This document shows positions 52,898 to 62,841 of a DNA stretch of 64,000 nt, one piece after another. Source of the DNA: Cellulomonas sp. KH9 (GTDB lineage Bacteria > Actinomycetota > Actinomycetes > Actinomycetales > Cellulomonadaceae); contig NZ_FOSE01000001.1 in the NCBI RefSeq assembly GCF_900114185.1, positions 1,203,749 to 1,267,748 of the forward strand, given 5' to 3'. Numbering within the stretch: position 1 is the stretch's first letter; each line of letters opens with the position of its first letter. The notes beneath the pieces were generated by a model. The model ran no database searches and was not told the origin of the DNA. It worked only from the letters and a program-made list of their open reading frames with translations. Both the position numbers and the translations under genes were made by a program.

Positions 52898-54135
52898 GCA
52901 CCACCACCGACGTCAACGTCCCCTCCCCGACACCCCCGGACGCACCGCGCGTCTCCCTGGGACAGCGGCTGCAGGGGCTGGGCGGCAACGCCCGCCAGTA
53001 CGGGATCTTCGGCGCCCTCGTCGTCATCGTCCTGCTGTTCCAGGTCCTCACCGACGGCAAGCTGCTGCTCGCCAACAACCTCGCGGCGCTGTTCCAGCAG
53101 AACGCCTACGTGATGATCCTGGCGATCGGCATGGTCATGGTCATCGTGGCCGGTCACATCGACCTGTCGGTGGGGTCCGTCGTCGCGTTCGTCGGCGGCA
53201 TCGTCGCGGTGACGATGCGCGACCCGATCGGGCTGCCGTGGACCACGGCCGTGCTCGTCGGGCTGGCGGTCGGCGCGCTGGTGGGCGCCTGGCAGGGGTT
53301 CTGGGTCGCGTACGTGGGGATCCCGGCGTTCATCGTGACGCTCGCGGGCATGCTGGTGTTCCGGGGTCTCGCGCTGGTCGTCGTCGGGGAGACGCTCGCG
53401 GGCCTGCCGCCGGCCTTCATCCGCATCGCCAAGGGCTACCTGCCCAGCGAGCTGCTCGGGTACGTCGGCAACATGGACGCGCTCACGCTGCTCATCGGCG
53501 CGATCACGGTCGGTGCCATCGTGCTGACGCAGGTGCGGGCGCGCCGGGCGCTGCGCAGGCACGACCTGCACGTCGAGGCGGCGGGGCTGTTCCTGGCCAA
53601 GATCGCCATGATCGCCGTCGGCATCGGCGTCCTCACCGTCATCCTGTCGTTCTCGGCCGGCGGCACGCCCATCGTGCTCGTGATCGTCGGCGTGCTGGTC
53701 GTCGTGTACTCGTTCCTCATGGGGCGCACGGTCTTCGGCCGGCACATCTACGCGATCGGCGGCAACCGCCAGGCCGCCGCGCTGTCCGGCGTGAGCACGC
53801 GCAAGGTCGACTTCTGGATCTTCGTCAACATCGGGTTCCTGGCCGGTGTCGCGGCAGTGGTCACCACCGCCCGTGCCGGCGCGGCGATCGCCGCGGCCGG
53901 GCAGGGGTACGAGCTCGACGCCATCGCCGCGTGCTTCATCGGCGGTGCGGCCGTCACCGGGGGCATCGGTCGGATCTCCGGGGCGATCATCGGCGCGCTC
54001 ATCATGGGCGTGCTCAACATGGGCCTGTCGATCATGTCCGTCGACCCGTCGTGGCAGATGGCCATCAAGGGCATGGTGCTGCTGCTCGCCGTCGCGTTCG
54101 ACCTGCTCAACAAGCGGCGGGCGGGCACGCAGTAG
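52894..54135 (+). CDS. mmsB: Multiple-monosaccharide ABC transporter permease, cassette A
   Basis: 413 residues, RbsC/GguB family with about ten to twelve membrane spans. Conserved segments are [40 protein letters not shown] and [15 protein letters not shown], then [20 protein letters not shown]. An N-terminal 30 residues is polar. A middle insertion ([20 protein letters not shown]) is cytoplasmic. Ends 48 bases before the ROK regulator gene. Confidence 0.93.
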   Translation: MSTTTDVNVPSPTPPDAPRVSLGQRLQGLGGNARQYGIFGALVVIVLLFQVLTDGKLLLANNLAALFQQNAYVMILAIGMVMVIVAGHIDLSVGSVVAFVGGIVAVTMRDPIGLPWTTAVLVGLAVGALVGAWQGFWVAYVGIPAFIVTLAGMLVFRGLALVVVGETLAGLPPAFIRIAKGYLPSELLGYVGNMDALTLLIGAITVGAIVLTQVRARRALRRHDLHVEAAGLFLAKIAMIAVGIGVLTVILSFSAGGTPIVLVIVGVLVVVYSFLMGRTVFGRHIYAIGGNRQAAALSGVSTRKVDFWIFVNIGFLAGVAAVVTTARAGAAIAAAGQGYELDAIAACFIGGAAVTGGIGRISGAIIGALIMGVLNMGLSIMSVDPSWQMAIKGMVLLLAVAFDLLNKRRAGTQ

Positions 54136-54170
54136 GGGCGCGGCGGCGCGGCGGGGGCCGTGCGCGCCGG

Positions 54171-54176
54171 TAGGTT
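54171..54176 (+). promoter_or_regulatory. -10 box of the cassette A ROK gene, leaderless
   Basis: TAGGTT ends 6 bases before the GTG at 54183. Confidence 0.45.
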
Positions 54177-54182
54177 GCGACG

Positions 54183-55415
54183 GTGAGCAGGCGAGGGGCG
54201 GCAGCGGGTTCGCAGACCGCCCTGCGCGAGGCCAACAAGGGGCTCGTCGTCGGGACGGTGCAGCGGTACGGCGGGCTCACGCAGGTCGAGCTCGCCGCCG
54301 CCACGGGCCTGTCCCAGGCGACGGTCTCGACGATCGTGCGCGAGCTGCTGGCCGCGGGGGTCGTCGAGACCGCGGTCACGACGCGCAGCGGGCGCCGGGC
54401 GCAGCTCGTCACGCTCGCGCGTCGCGTCGGGCTGGCGGTCGGGGTGCAGGTCGGCCACCGGCACCTGCGCGTCGCGCTCGGGGACTTCGCGCACGAGGTG
54501 GTGGCCGAGCAGGCCCTGCCGCTGCCGTACGAGCACCCGTCGGACACGACGCTCGACCGGGCGGCGCTGCTGGTCATGGAGATGCTGGAGCGCATCGGGT
54601 CGGACCTCGAGGAGGTCGTGGGGATCGGCGTGGGGGTGCCCGCGCCCGTCGACACGGACACCGGCATGGTCTCGGTGCCGGGCGTGATGCGCGGCTGGGA
54701 GGGTGAGCACCTGGGCCAGGTGCTCACCAAGCGGCTGGGGCGCCCGGTGCACGTGGACAACGACGCGAACCTCGGGGCGCTCGCGGAGGCGACGCTCGGC
54801 GCGGCCCGCGGCTACCGCGACGCGGTCTACGTGCGCGCGTCCTACGGCACCGGGGCGGGCATCGTCATCAGCGGCCAGGTGCACCGGGGCTTCGCGGGCA
54901 CGGCCGGGGAGATCGGGCACGTGCAGGTGGACCCGACGGGGCACATCTGCCGGTGCGGCTCGCGCGGCTGCCTCGACACGGTGGTGGGGGCGACGGCGCT
55001 GGTGGAGCCGCTGCGCGCGACGCACGGCTCGCTCGCGCTGCGCGACGTGATCGCGCGGACGCGCCAGGGCGATCCCGGGTTCGTGCGGGTGGTCGCGGAC
55101 GCCGGTGCCGCGATCGGGGCGGTGGTCGCGGGGCTGGGCACGGCGGTCAACCCGCAGTGCGTCGTGGTGGGCGGGGAGCTGTCGGAGACCGGCGAGGTGC
55201 TGCTCGGTCCGTTGCGTGAGTCGGTGCGGCGCGGGGTCCTGCCCAACCAGATCGCCCCGCTGGAGGTGGTGCCCGCGCAGCTGGGGCAGCGTGCGGAGGT
55301 CATGGGGGCGCTGGTGCTGGCGCTGCGCGCGGCGGACGTGCCGGTCCGTGCGCCGGAGGACGTGCTGCTCGACGGGGACGGGGCCGGGGCCGGGGTCCGG
55401 GACGGCGAGGGTTGA
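54183..55415 (+). CDS. ROK-family transcriptional regulator, cassette A
   Basis: 410 residues. An N-terminal winged helix (about 15-75: GLTQVELAAATGLSQATVST) is followed by the ROK kinase fold, with GVGVPAPVDTDTGMVSVPGV and the cysteine-rich zinc motif GHICRCGSRGCLDT and its partner His in GEIGHVQVDP. The sugar-kinase residue in the phosphate loop (VDNDANLGALAEATLG) is kept, though most regulators lack activity. It probably represses this cassette and is relieved by an imported sugar. Paralog at 60700. Confidence 0.9.
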   Translation: MSRRGAAAGSQTALREANKGLVVGTVQRYGGLTQVELAAATGLSQATVSTIVRELLAAGVVETAVTTRSGRRAQLVTLARRVGLAVGVQVGHRHLRVALGDFAHEVVAEQALPLPYEHPSDTTLDRAALLVMEMLERIGSDLEEVVGIGVGVPAPVDTDTGMVSVPGVMRGWEGEHLGQVLTKRLGRPVHVDNDANLGALAEATLGAARGYRDAVYVRASYGTGAGIVISGQVHRGFAGTAGEIGHVQVDPTGHICRCGSRGCLDTVVGATALVEPLRATHGSLALRDVIARTRQGDPGFVRVVADAGAAIGAVVAGLGTAVNPQCVVVGGELSETGEVLLGPLRESVRRGVLPNQIAPLEVVPAQLGQRAEVMGALVLALRAADVPVRAPEDVLLDGDGAGAGVRDGEG

Positions 55416-55440
55416 CCGGGGGAGAGCAGGGGGATTCACT
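55412..55440 (+). promoter_or_regulatory. Conserved promoter of the extra ATPase gene, cassette A
   Basis: TTGACC (55412-55417), 17 bases, TTCACT (55435-55440), overlapping the ROK stop codon. TTGACG-N17-TTCACT stands in the same place in cassette B. After both, CGTGCGCGACG is identical, giving a shared GTG start. Confidence 0.55.
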
Positions 55441-55451
55441 GCATCTGGTGC

Positions 55452-56264
55452 GTGCGCGACGAGGAGCGGGTGGGTCCAGGCATGACTGACGGGTCGCGGG
55501 TCCCGCTGCTGTCGATGCGTGGTGTCAGCAAGCGGTTCGGTGGGGTCGAGGCGCTCGTCGGTGTCGACCTCGACGTGCACCGCCACGAGGTCGTGGCCCT
55601 GGTCGGTGACAACGGTGCCGGCAAGTCCACCCTGGCCAAGACGGTCGCGGGCGTCCTCACGCCCGACACGGGGCTGGTCGAGATCGAGGGCGTGCCGGTG
55701 AGCATCCCCACGCCGGCGGCCGCGCACGCCCTGGGTGTGGCGACGGTCTTCCAGGACCTGGCCCTGTGCGACAACCTCGACGTCACCTCCAACCTGTTCC
55801 TCGGTCGGGAGCTGCGCGACGCCCGCGGCGTCCGCGACGACGAGCGCATGGAGCAGATGGCCCGGCGCATCCTCCACGACCTGACGAGCCGGATCCCGTC
55901 CGTGCGGGTGCCGCTGGCGAGCCTCTCGGCCGGGCAGCGGCAGTCCGTCGCGATCGCGCGCACGCTCATCGGCGACCCGCGCATCGTCGTGCTGGACGAG
56001 CCGACGGCGGCCCTGTCGGTGGCGCAGACCGCGGAGGTGCTGCTGCACATCGAGGCGCTGCGGGACCTGGGGCTGGGTGTGATCCTCATCAGCCACAACA
56101 TGACGGACGTGCGGTCGGTCGCCGACCGCATCGAGGTGCTGCGCCACGGCCGCAACAACGGCTCGTTCGACGCCCGCACCACGGGGTACGAGCAGATCCT
56201 GGCGGCCATCACCGGTGCGCTGCGCCCGGACGGCCCCCGGAGCCCGGCCGCCGCGCGGTCCTGA
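55452..56264 (+). CDS. Extra single-domain sugar ABC ATPase, cassette A
   Basis: 270 residues from GTG 55452, preferred because the first 11 bases are identical in the cassette B copy; ATG 55482 is possible. One ABC domain: Walker A GDNGAGKST (Lys58), signature LSAGQRQSVAIARTL, Walker [13 protein letters not shown], and H-loop LISHNMTD. It resembles FrcA, the single-domain ATPase of a fructose-type importer, yet the cassette already has a two-domain ATPase and there is no second permease. So its partner is unclear: exchange with the main ATPase, another permease elsewhere, or a regulatory role. Own promoter. Confidence 0.87.
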   Translation: MRDEERVGPGMTDGSRVPLLSMRGVSKRFGGVEALVGVDLDVHRHEVVALVGDNGAGKSTLAKTVAGVLTPDTGLVEIEGVPVSIPTPAAAHALGVATVFQDLALCDNLDVTSNLFLGRELRDARGVRDDERMEQMARRILHDLTSRIPSVRVPLASLSAGQRQSVAIARTLIGDPRIVVLDEPTAALSVAQTAEVLLHIEALRDLGLGVILISHNMTDVRSVADRIEVLRHGRNNGSFDARTTGYEQILAAITGALRPDGPRSPAAARS

Positions 56265-56443
56265 CGGCGGGCGGGGTCGCGCCCCGCGCATCCCGCGGCG
56301 TTCCCGGGGGACGTCCCTCGCGCGCGGCCCGCGTGGGGGTGCTGGACCCCGTCCGGGTGGTTGGTCGCGCTCTCACGCCGCTCGTCCCGCAGCAGCGTGA
56401 CCAAGTCGTGATGAGTTCGCAACCAAGAGACAGTCCTCCGGGG
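56265..56443. other. Intergenic stretch between cassettes
   Basis: Part of the 351-base gap between the cassette A ATPase and the cassette B binding protein. A short 6-bp hairpin (GCGGGG-tcgcg-CCCCGC, 56271-56287) may end cassette A. No gene is seen; the rest is a GC-rich tail followed by a more A/T-rich promoter region. Confidence 0.45.
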
Positions 56444-56473
56444 TTGACTTCGGGTTCCGAACGAAAGCAGAGT
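56444..56473 (+). promoter_or_regulatory. Cassette B promoter with operator TTCGGGTTCCGAA
   Basis: TTGACT (56444-56449) with a poor -10 near 56467-56473. The 13-mer TTCGGGTTCCGAA (56449-56461) is a perfect TTCGG-gtt-CCGAA inverted repeat and fits TTCRGGTYYYGAA, shared with cassette A. The remaining 140 bases to the ATG hold no gene. Confidence 0.45.
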
Positions 56474-56615
56474 GTGCCCACTGCACGGGACGACGACGCC
56501 CTGTCGACACGCCCGACGCAGCCGGAGCCTCCGGTCGGTCGCGGCGCAGCGACCGCGCTCGGGCGCCCGATGAGTTCGGGACCGGAACCTCTCGACGACG
56601 AGAAGGAGCACAGAG

Positions 56616-57773
56616 ATGCGACGCAGGATCACCACGGCGGCGGCGGCTGGAGCGCTGGCGCTGAGCCTTGCCGCCTGCGGCGGCGGCGGTGCGGGCAGCA
56701 CCGACAGCACGGAGGGCGCCGGGGGCGGCGCCGAGAAGGGCGACATCACCATCGGCGTCGCCATGCCGACCGAGACCTCGGAGCGGTGGATCGCCGACGG
56801 CAACGCCGTCAAGGAGGGGCTGGAGAAGCTCGGGTACAAGGTCGACCTGCAGTACGCGGGCGACGACATCCCGACGCAGACGCAGCAGATCGACCAGATG
56901 ATCACCAGCGGTGCGGACGTCCTGATCATCGCGTCGATCGACGGCACGGCGCTGACCAGCCAGCTGGAGAACGCGGCTGCGCAGAACATCCCGGTCATCG
57001 CCTACGACCGCCTCATCCGCGACAGCGACAACGTCGACTTCTACGTCACGTTCGACAACTTCGCGGTCGGCGTCGCCCAGGGCACCGCGCTGCTGCGGGG
57101 CATGGGCATCCTCGACGAGACGGGTGTCGAGGTCGCCGACGTCACCGGCCCCTTCAACATCGAGCTCTTCGCCGGCTCGCCGGACGACAACAACGCCGGG
57201 TTCTTCTTCGAGGGCGCCATGTCGGTCCTCGACCCGTACATCACCGACGGCACGCTCGTCGTGAAGTCCGGCCAGACCGACTTCGACACGGTCGCCACGC
57301 TGCGCTGGTCGCAGGAGGCCGCGCAGAAGCGCATGGAGGACCTGCTGACCTCCACGTACTCCGACGGCTCGACGCTCGCCGGTGTGCTCTCGCCGTTCGA
57401 CGGCATCTCGCGCGGCATCATCACCGCGCTGCAGGGCGTCGGCCAGGGCCCGACCATCGAGGCCGGCCTGCCGATCGTCACCGGTCAGGACGCCGAGGTC
57501 GCCTCCGTCAAGCTCATCGCCGACGGTGTGCAGTCCTCGACGATCTTCAAGGACACCCGCAAGCTCGCGGAGCAGTCCATCAAGGTGACCGAGGCGTTCA
57601 TCAACGGCGACGAGCCCGAGGCGAACGACACCGAGACGTACGACAACGGCAAGAAGGTCGTGCCCTCGTACCTGCTCGACGTCGACACCGTGTTCACGGA
57701 CGACATCACCCCGCTCCTGGTGGACTCGGGCTACTGGACGGCTGACGAGGTCAAGTCGGGCGTCTCCGACTGA
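56616..57773 (+). CDS. ChvE-type monosaccharide-binding lipoprotein, cassette B
   Basis: 385 residues (AAGGAG before the ATG). Lipobox SLAAC (Cys21). Same fold and motifs as the cassette A protein: [57 protein letters not shown] and [14 protein letters not shown]. Differences in the loop around residues 215-235 may reflect a different sugar preference. Sugar specificity cannot be read from sequence alone. Confidence 0.92.
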   Translation: MRRRITTAAAAGALALSLAACGGGGAGSTDSTEGAGGGAEKGDITIGVAMPTETSERWIADGNAVKEGLEKLGYKVDLQYAGDDIPTQTQQIDQMITSGADVLIIASIDGTALTSQLENAAAQNIPVIAYDRLIRDSDNVDFYVTFDNFAVGVAQGTALLRGMGILDETGVEVADVTGPFNIELFAGSPDDNNAGFFFEGAMSVLDPYITDGTLVVKSGQTDFDTVATLRWSQEAAQKRMEDLLTSTYSDGSTLAGVLSPFDGISRGIITALQGVGQGPTIEAGLPIVTGQDAEVASVKLIADGVQSSTIFKDTRKLAEQSIKVTEAFINGDEPEANDTETYDNGKKVVPSYLLDVDTVFTDDITPLLVDSGYWTADEVKSGVSD

Positions 57774-57779
57774 CCCCGC

Positions 57780-57818
57780 CTGCGCGGCCCGGCCGGTCAC
57801 CCCGGCCGGGCCGCGCAG
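57780..57818 (+). terminator. Intercistronic hairpin, cassette B
   Basis: A 17-bp perfect stem, 57780-57796 with 57802-57818, loop of 5, in the same place as in cassette A. Confidence 0.6.
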
Positions 57819-57853
57819 CACCAGCCCCATCACCACCACTGAACGGAGGGGTC

Positions 57854-59410
57854 ATGGACCACAGCGACATCCTCGAGATGCGGTCCATCACCAAGACCTT
57901 CCCGGGGGTCAAGGCGCTGCAGGACGTCAACCTGACCGTGCGGCGCGGCGAGATCCACGCCATCTGCGGGGAGAACGGCGCCGGCAAGTCGACCCTCATG
58001 AAGGTCCTGTCCGGCGTCTACCCGCACGGCAGCTACGACGGCGCCATCGTCTTCGAGGGCGAGGAGGTCGAGTTCGGCTCGATCAACGACTCCGAGGGAC
58101 GCGGGATCGTCATCATCCACCAGGAGCTCGCGCTGGTGCCGTACCTCTCGGTCGCGGAGAACATCTTCCTCGGCAACGAGGTCCGGGCCGGCGGCCCGCT
58201 GATCGACTGGAACAAGGCCAACTCCGAGGCCGCGAAGCTGCTGGCCCGGGTGGGCCTCGCCGAGAACCCCACGACGCAGGTGTCGCACCTGGGTGTCGGC
58301 AAGCAGCAGCTCATCGAGATCGCGAAGGCGCTGTCGAAGCAGGTCAAGCTGCTCATCCTCGACGAGCCCACCGCCGCGCTGAACGACACGGACTCCGAGC
58401 ACCTGCTCGGTCTGCTGCGTCACCTCAAGGAGCAGGGCATCACGTCGATCATCATCAGCCACAAGCTGAACGAGATCGCCGAGATCGCGGACCGCACGAC
58501 CATCATCCGCGACGGCCGGACCATCGAGACGATGGACATGTCCGAGCCGGGCTCGACCCAGGACCGGATCATCCGCGGGATGGTCGGCCGGGACCTCGAG
58601 CACCGGTACCCGGAGCGCACGCCCGCCATCGGCGACGAGGTGCTGCGCGTCGAGGACTGGACCGTGCACCACCCCACCCAGTCGGACCGCGTCGTGATCG
58701 ACGGTGCCTCGTTCACCGTGCGCGCGGGCGAGGTCGTCGGCATCGCCGGCCTGATGGGCGCGGGACGCACCGAGCTCGCGATGAGCATCTTCGGCCGCTC
58801 GTACGGCCGCGGCATCTCCGGGCGCATCTACAAGAACGGGCAGGAGATCACCGTCCGCGACGTGGACTCGGCGATCTCGCACGGGCTGGCGTACGCCACC
58901 GAGGACCGCAAGCGCTACGGCCTGAACCTCATCGAGGACATCCGCCGCAACGTCTCCGCCGCCGGTCTCCGCCGCCTCGCCCCCCGGGGCTGGGTCAACG
59001 GCAACGAGGAGATCAAGGTCGCGGAGGAGTACCGCGCGAGCCTGAACATCAAGGCCCCGACCGTCATGGCGCTGACCGGCAAGCTGTCCGGCGGCAACCA
59101 GCAGAAGGTCGTGCTCGCCAAGTGGCTGTACACCGAGCCCGACGTGCTGATCCTCGACGAGCCCACACGCGGCATCGACGTCGGGGCGAAGTACGAGATC
59201 TACACGATCATCAACCGGATGGTCGCGGCGGGGAAGGCGGTCGTCGTCATCTCCTCCGAGCTGCCCGAGCTGCTCGGCATCTGCGACCGGATCTACACCC
59301 TGGCGTTCGGGCGCATCACCGGTGAGGTGCCCGTCGCACAGGCCACCCAGGAGCGGCTGATGGAGCTCATGACCATCGAGCGCGAGACAGCAAAGGACCT
59401 TGCATCATGA
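57854..59410 (+). CDS. mmsA: Multiple-monosaccharide ABC transporter ATPase, two-domain, cassette B
   Basis: 518 residues, closely like the cassette A protein over the whole length. Domain 1 Walker [10 protein letters not shown] (Lys45), signature [15 protein letters not shown], Walker [12 protein letters not shown]; domain 2 has the degenerate [10 protein letters not shown] and signature [18 protein letters not shown] at 57854 with GGAGG upstream. Overlaps the permease by ATGA. Confidence 0.93.
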   Translation: MDHSDILEMRSITKTFPGVKALQDVNLTVRRGEIHAICGENGAGKSTLMKVLSGVYPHGSYDGAIVFEGEEVEFGSINDSEGRGIVIIHQELALVPYLSVAENIFLGNEVRAGGPLIDWNKANSEAAKLLARVGLAENPTTQVSHLGVGKQQLIEIAKALSKQVKLLILDEPTAALNDTDSEHLLGLLRHLKEQGITSIIISHKLNEIAEIADRTTIIRDGRTIETMDMSEPGSTQDRIIRGMVGRDLEHRYPERTPAIGDEVLRVEDWTVHHPTQSDRVVIDGASFTVRAGEVVGIAGLMGAGRTELAMSIFGRSYGRGISGRIYKNGQEITVRDVDSAISHGLAYATEDRKRYGLNLIEDIRRNVSAAGLRRLAPRGWVNGNEEIKVAEEYRASLNIKAPTVMALTGKLSGGNQQKVVLAKWLYTEPDVLILDEPTRGIDVGAKYEIYTIINRMVAAGKAVVVISSELPELLGICDRIYTLAFGRITGEVPVAQATQERLMELMTIERETAKDLAS

Positions 59411-60585
59411 CGGCCATCGCCGGCTTCGGAGACATGGTGACGCGAAACCTCCGCCAGAGCGGGATCTTCGTCGCGTTCGTGATCATCGTGCTGATGTTCT
59501 CGTTGATGAACTCGAACTTCCTCAGCCCGGGCAACCTGACGAACATCGTCCTGCAGTACTCCTACATCCTCATCCTGGCCATCGGCATGGTCATGGTGAT
59601 CGTGCTGGGACAGATCGACCTGTCCGTCGGGTCGGTCGTCGCGCTCACCGGCGCCGTGGCCGGCGTGCTGGTCATCCGGCACGGCGCGCCCTGGTGGATC
59701 GGCGTGCTGGCGGCGCTGCTCGTCGGTGTCCTGGTCGGGATGTGGCAGGGCTTCTGGGTCGCGTACGTCGGGATCCCCGGCTTCATCGTCACCCTGGCCG
59801 GCATGCTGCTCTTCCGCGGCATGACGTACCGGGTCCTCGACAACGTCTCGCTGTCGCCCTTCGGTGGCACGTACTACGACATCGCCAACGGGTTCTCCAC
59901 GAACGGCTGGTTCGGGGGTTACGGCGTCGACGTCTTCACGCTCGTGATCTTCGCCGTCGCCGTGGCGGGGTACGCCGTCAGCCAGTGGCGCACGCGCCGC
60001 GGGCGCATCGCGTACCAGCAGGTCGTGGAGTCCATGCCGATCTTCGTCGGCAAGATCGTCGCCGTCGCGGTGGTCGTCATGTGGTTCGGGTACCAGCTCG
60101 CGCAGTACCGCGGCCTGCCGAACGTGCTGATCCTGCTCGCGGTGCTGATCCTGGCGTACTCCGTGGTCACGCAGCGCTCGGTCTTCGGGCGTCACGTCTA
60201 CGCGATCGGCGGCAACCTGAACGCCGCCCAGCTGTCCGGTGTGAAGGTCCGTGTCGTGACCTTCTGGACCTACGTGAACATGGGTCTGCTGGCCGGCGTC
60301 GCCGGTGTCGTGTTCTCGTCGCGCATGAACGGCGCGCAGCCGAGCGCGGGCAACATGTTCGAGCTCGACGCGATCGCCGCCGCCTTCATCGGCGGCGCCT
60401 CGACCACCGGCGGCGTGGGTCGGGTGACCGGCGCCATGACCGGTGCGCTCATCATGGCCGTCATGAGCAACGGCATGCAGCTGATGGGCGTGCCGCAGTC
60501 GATCCAGCAGATGGTCAAGGGCCTCGTGCTCCTCCTGGCCGTCGCCTTCGACGTCTGGAACAAGCGTCGCGCCGACGCGCGCTGA
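59407..60585 (+). CDS. mmsB: Multiple-monosaccharide ABC transporter permease, cassette B
   Basis: 392 residues, RbsC/GguB family. Motifs [40 protein letters not shown] and [15 protein letters not shown] match its cassette A paralog. The segment between residues 135 and 240, including an outside loop ([20 protein letters not shown]), differs most from cassette A. Ends before a strong terminator. Confidence 0.93.
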   Translation: MTAIAGFGDMVTRNLRQSGIFVAFVIIVLMFSLMNSNFLSPGNLTNIVLQYSYILILAIGMVMVIVLGQIDLSVGSVVALTGAVAGVLVIRHGAPWWIGVLAALLVGVLVGMWQGFWVAYVGIPGFIVTLAGMLLFRGMTYRVLDNVSLSPFGGTYYDIANGFSTNGWFGGYGVDVFTLVIFAVAVAGYAVSQWRTRRGRIAYQQVVESMPIFVGKIVAVAVVVMWFGYQLAQYRGLPNVLILLAVLILAYSVVTQRSVFGRHVYAIGGNLNAAQLSGVKVRVVTFWTYVNMGLLAGVAGVVFSSRMNGAQPSAGNMFELDAIAAAFIGGASTTGGVGRVTGAMTGALIMAVMSNGMQLMGVPQSIQQMVKGLVLLLAVAFDVWNKRRADAR

Positions 60586-60591
60586 CGCCAC

Positions 60592-60628
60592 GACGGACCC
60601 GCGCCGGGACCCCCGGCGCGGGTCCGTC
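60592..60628 (+). terminator. Cassette B terminator
   Basis: A 17-bp perfect stem, 60592-60608 with 60612-60628, loop ACC, 7 bases after the permease stop. Confidence 0.7.
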
Positions 60629-60685
60629 CCCGTCGGCGCGCACCGCGCCCGGGGCGATGTGCCCCGCGCGCCGCAGTGCCGCCAG

Positions 60686-60691
60686 TAGGCT
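60686..60691 (+). promoter_or_regulatory. -10 box of the cassette B ROK gene, leaderless
   Basis: TAGGCT ends 8 bases before the GTG at 60700. Confidence 0.4.
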
Positions 60692-60699
60692 CGGCCGAC

Positions 60700-61917
60700 G
60701 TGAGGGGACCGATGTCGGGATCGCAGTCGTCCCTCCGGGGCGCCAACCGCGCTCTCGTCGTCGAGACGGTCAAGCGGTACGGCGGCCTCACCCAGGTCGA
60801 GCTCACCGCCGCGACGGGCCTGTCACCCGCCACCGTCAGCTCGATCGTCAAGGAGCTGCTGGCCGCCGGTGCCGTGGACACCCGCAGCACCATCCGCTCC
60901 GGGCGGCGCGCACAGCTCGTCACCATCGCCCGACGCACGGGGCTGGCCGCGGGCGTCGACGTCGGCCGCCGGCACCTGCGGGTCGCGCTCGCGGACGTCA
61001 CGCGCGAGATCGTCGCCGAGCAGAGCCTGCCGCTGCCCGCCGAGCACCGTGCCGACACCACGCTGGACCGCGCGGCCCTGCTGGTCGTCGACCTCCTGGA
61101 ACGTCTGGGCGCCTCGCTCGACGACCTGCTGGGGCTGGGCGTCGGGCTGCCGGCGCCCGTCGAGCCCGGCACGGGCCTCGTCACGGTGCGGGGGGTGCTG
61201 CGCGGCTGGGACGAGGTCCCCGTCGTGCACGTGCTGGCCAAGCGGCTGGCCAAGCCGGTGCTGGTCGACAACGAGGCCAACCTCGGCGCGCTGGCCGAGA
61301 GCAGGTTCGGGGCCGCGCGCGGCTACCAGGACGTCGTGTACGTGTCGGTCGGTGCGGGGACGGGCGCCGGCATCGTGCTGTCCGGGCACCTCCACCGGGG
61401 GTTCGGCGGCACGGCGGGGGAGATCGGGCACGTCCAGGTCGACCCGCAGGGACGCATCTGCCGGTGCGGCTCGCGCGGCTGCCTCGACACCGTGGTCGGG
61501 TACCCGGCGCTGGTGGAGCCGCTCACCGAGACGCACGGCGCGCTGACCATCCGCGACGTGGTGCAGCGCGCTGTGGAGGGGGACCCCGGGTGCCGGCAGG
61601 TCGTCGCCGACGCCGGCGCCGTCATCGGCGGGGTCGTGGCGGGCATGGCCATGGTCGTCAACCCGCAGTGCATCGTCGTGGGCGGCGAGCTCGCGCAGAC
61701 CGGTGACGTGCTGGTGCAGCCGATGCGTGAGGCGATCGCGCGCCGGGTGCCGCTCAACCAGGTCGCCACGCTCGACGTCGTCCCCGGTGAGCTGGGGGTG
61801 CGGGCGTCCGTGCTCGGCGCGCTCGCGATGGCGCTCGAGGCCACGGACCAGGCCGCCGTGGGCGGCGCACCGGACATCGCCGACCACTCGGACACTCCCG
61901 CCGGAGGCGGCTCATGA
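60700..61917 (+). CDS. ROK-family transcriptional regulator, cassette B
   Basis: 405 residues from GTG 60700, selected by the -10 spacing; ATG 60712 and GTG 60676 are alternatives. Winged helix GLTQVELTAATGLSPATVSS, kinase fold with GVGLPAPVEPGTGLVTVRGV and the zinc motif GRICRCGSRGCLDT. Strongly alike to its cassette A paralog, so the two may read related operators. Its stop is overlapped by an upstream alternative start of the next gene (ATGA). Confidence 0.9.
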   Translation: MRGPMSGSQSSLRGANRALVVETVKRYGGLTQVELTAATGLSPATVSSIVKELLAAGAVDTRSTIRSGRRAQLVTIARRTGLAAGVDVGRRHLRVALADVTREIVAEQSLPLPAEHRADTTLDRAALLVVDLLERLGASLDDLLGLGVGLPAPVEPGTGLVTVRGVLRGWDEVPVVHVLAKRLAKPVLVDNEANLGALAESRFGAARGYQDVVYVSVGAGTGAGIVLSGHLHRGFGGTAGEIGHVQVDPQGRICRCGSRGCLDTVVGYPALVEPLTETHGALTIRDVVQRAVEGDPGCRQVVADAGAVIGGVVAGMAMVVNPQCIVVGGELAQTGDVLVQPMREAIARRVPLNQVATLDVVPGELGVRASVLGALAMALEATDQAAVGGAPDIADHSDTPAGGGS

Positions 61918-61923
61918 CGAGGT

Positions 61924-61952
61924 TTGACGCGCCCCTGCACGAGGGTTTCACT
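61924..61952 (+). promoter_or_regulatory. Conserved promoter of the extra ATPase gene, cassette B
   Basis: TTGACG (61924-61929), 17 bases, TTCACT (61947-61952). Same spacing and -10 as cassette A. Confidence 0.55.
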
Positions 61953-61961
61953 GGTCCCCAC

Positions 61962-62768
61962 GTGCGCGACGGAGGGCAGGTGGTCGGGACCGTGGGTGTC
62001 GGCAGACGGACGCCGGTGCTGTCGTTGCGCCAGGTGTCCAAGCGGTTCGGCGCGGTCGAGGCGCTGGTGGACGTGGACCTCACCGTGCACCCGCACGAGG
62101 TCGTCGCGCTGGTGGGTGACAACGGTGCCGGCAAGTCCACGCTCGCCAAGGTGGTGTCCGGCGTGATCCAGCCCGACGCGGGCCTGATCGAGATGGACGG
62201 GGAGCCGACGACGATCGGCTCGCCGTCCGACGCGCACCAGGCAGGTGTCGCCACGGTCTTCCAGGACTACGCGCTGTGCGAGAACCTCGACGTCACGGCC
62301 AACCTCTTCCTGGGCCGTGAGCTGCGCGAGCGCTCGCTCATGCGCGACGGCGAGATGGAGCGCGTCGCCCGCGGCATCCTGCGGGACCTGACCAGCCGCA
62401 TCCCGTCCGTGCGCACCCCGATCGGCCACCTGTCCGCGGGGCAGCGGCAGACCGTCGCGATCGCCCGCACCCTCATCGGGTCGCCCCGGCTGGTGATCCT
62501 CGACGAGCCGACCGCGGCGCTGTCCGTCGCGCACACGGCCGAGGTGCTCACCCACATCCAGCGGCTGCGTGAGCTGGGCCTGGGCGTCGTGCTCATCAGC
62601 CACAACCTCAACGACGTGCGCGCGGTCTCCGACCGCATCGAGGTGCTGCGCCACGGCCGCAACAACGGGTCGTTCGACGCCCGCTCGGTCACCCAGGAGG
62701 AGCTGCTCGCGGCGATCACCGGTGCCACGCAGGTGTCCCGGGCGCACCCGCTCGACGCGCTGCGCTGA
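61962..62768 (+). CDS. Extra single-domain sugar ABC ATPase, cassette B
   Basis: 268 residues from GTG 61962, which follows the conserved promoter; ATG 61914, overlapping the ROK stop, would put the promoter inside the gene. Walker A GDNGAGKST (Lys58, same position as in cassette A), signature LSAGQRQTVAIARTL, Walker [13 protein letters not shown]-loop LISHNLND. No second permease here either. Closely related to the cassette A copy, so the extra ATPase was part of the duplicated unit. Confidence 0.87.
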   Translation: MRDGGQVVGTVGVGRRTPVLSLRQVSKRFGAVEALVDVDLTVHPHEVVALVGDNGAGKSTLAKVVSGVIQPDAGLIEMDGEPTTIGSPSDAHQAGVATVFQDYALCENLDVTANLFLGRELRERSLMRDGEMERVARGILRDLTSRIPSVRTPIGHLSAGQRQTVAIARTLIGSPRLVILDEPTAALSVAHTAEVLTHIQRLRELGLGVVLISHNLNDVRAVSDRIEVLRHGRNNGSFDARSVTQEELLAAITGATQVSRAHPLDALR

Positions 62769-62801
62769 CGGCACCGTGCGCTGACGAGGGGCCGCCCTGG
62801 C

Positions 62802-62833
62802 GGGTGCGGGCGGCGCCGCGCCCGCCCGCACCC
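62802..62833. terminator. Terminator after cassette B
   Basis: An 11-bp stem, GGGTGCGGGCG (62802-62812) with CGCCCGCACCC (62823-62833), between convergent genes. Confidence 0.6.
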
Positions 62834-62841
62834 CGCGGCGC

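Noticed and set aside
56265..56615. A short gene between the two sugar cassettes
   Set aside because: The open frames here lack ribosome sites and plausible protein sequence; the region carries promoter and operator signals instead.
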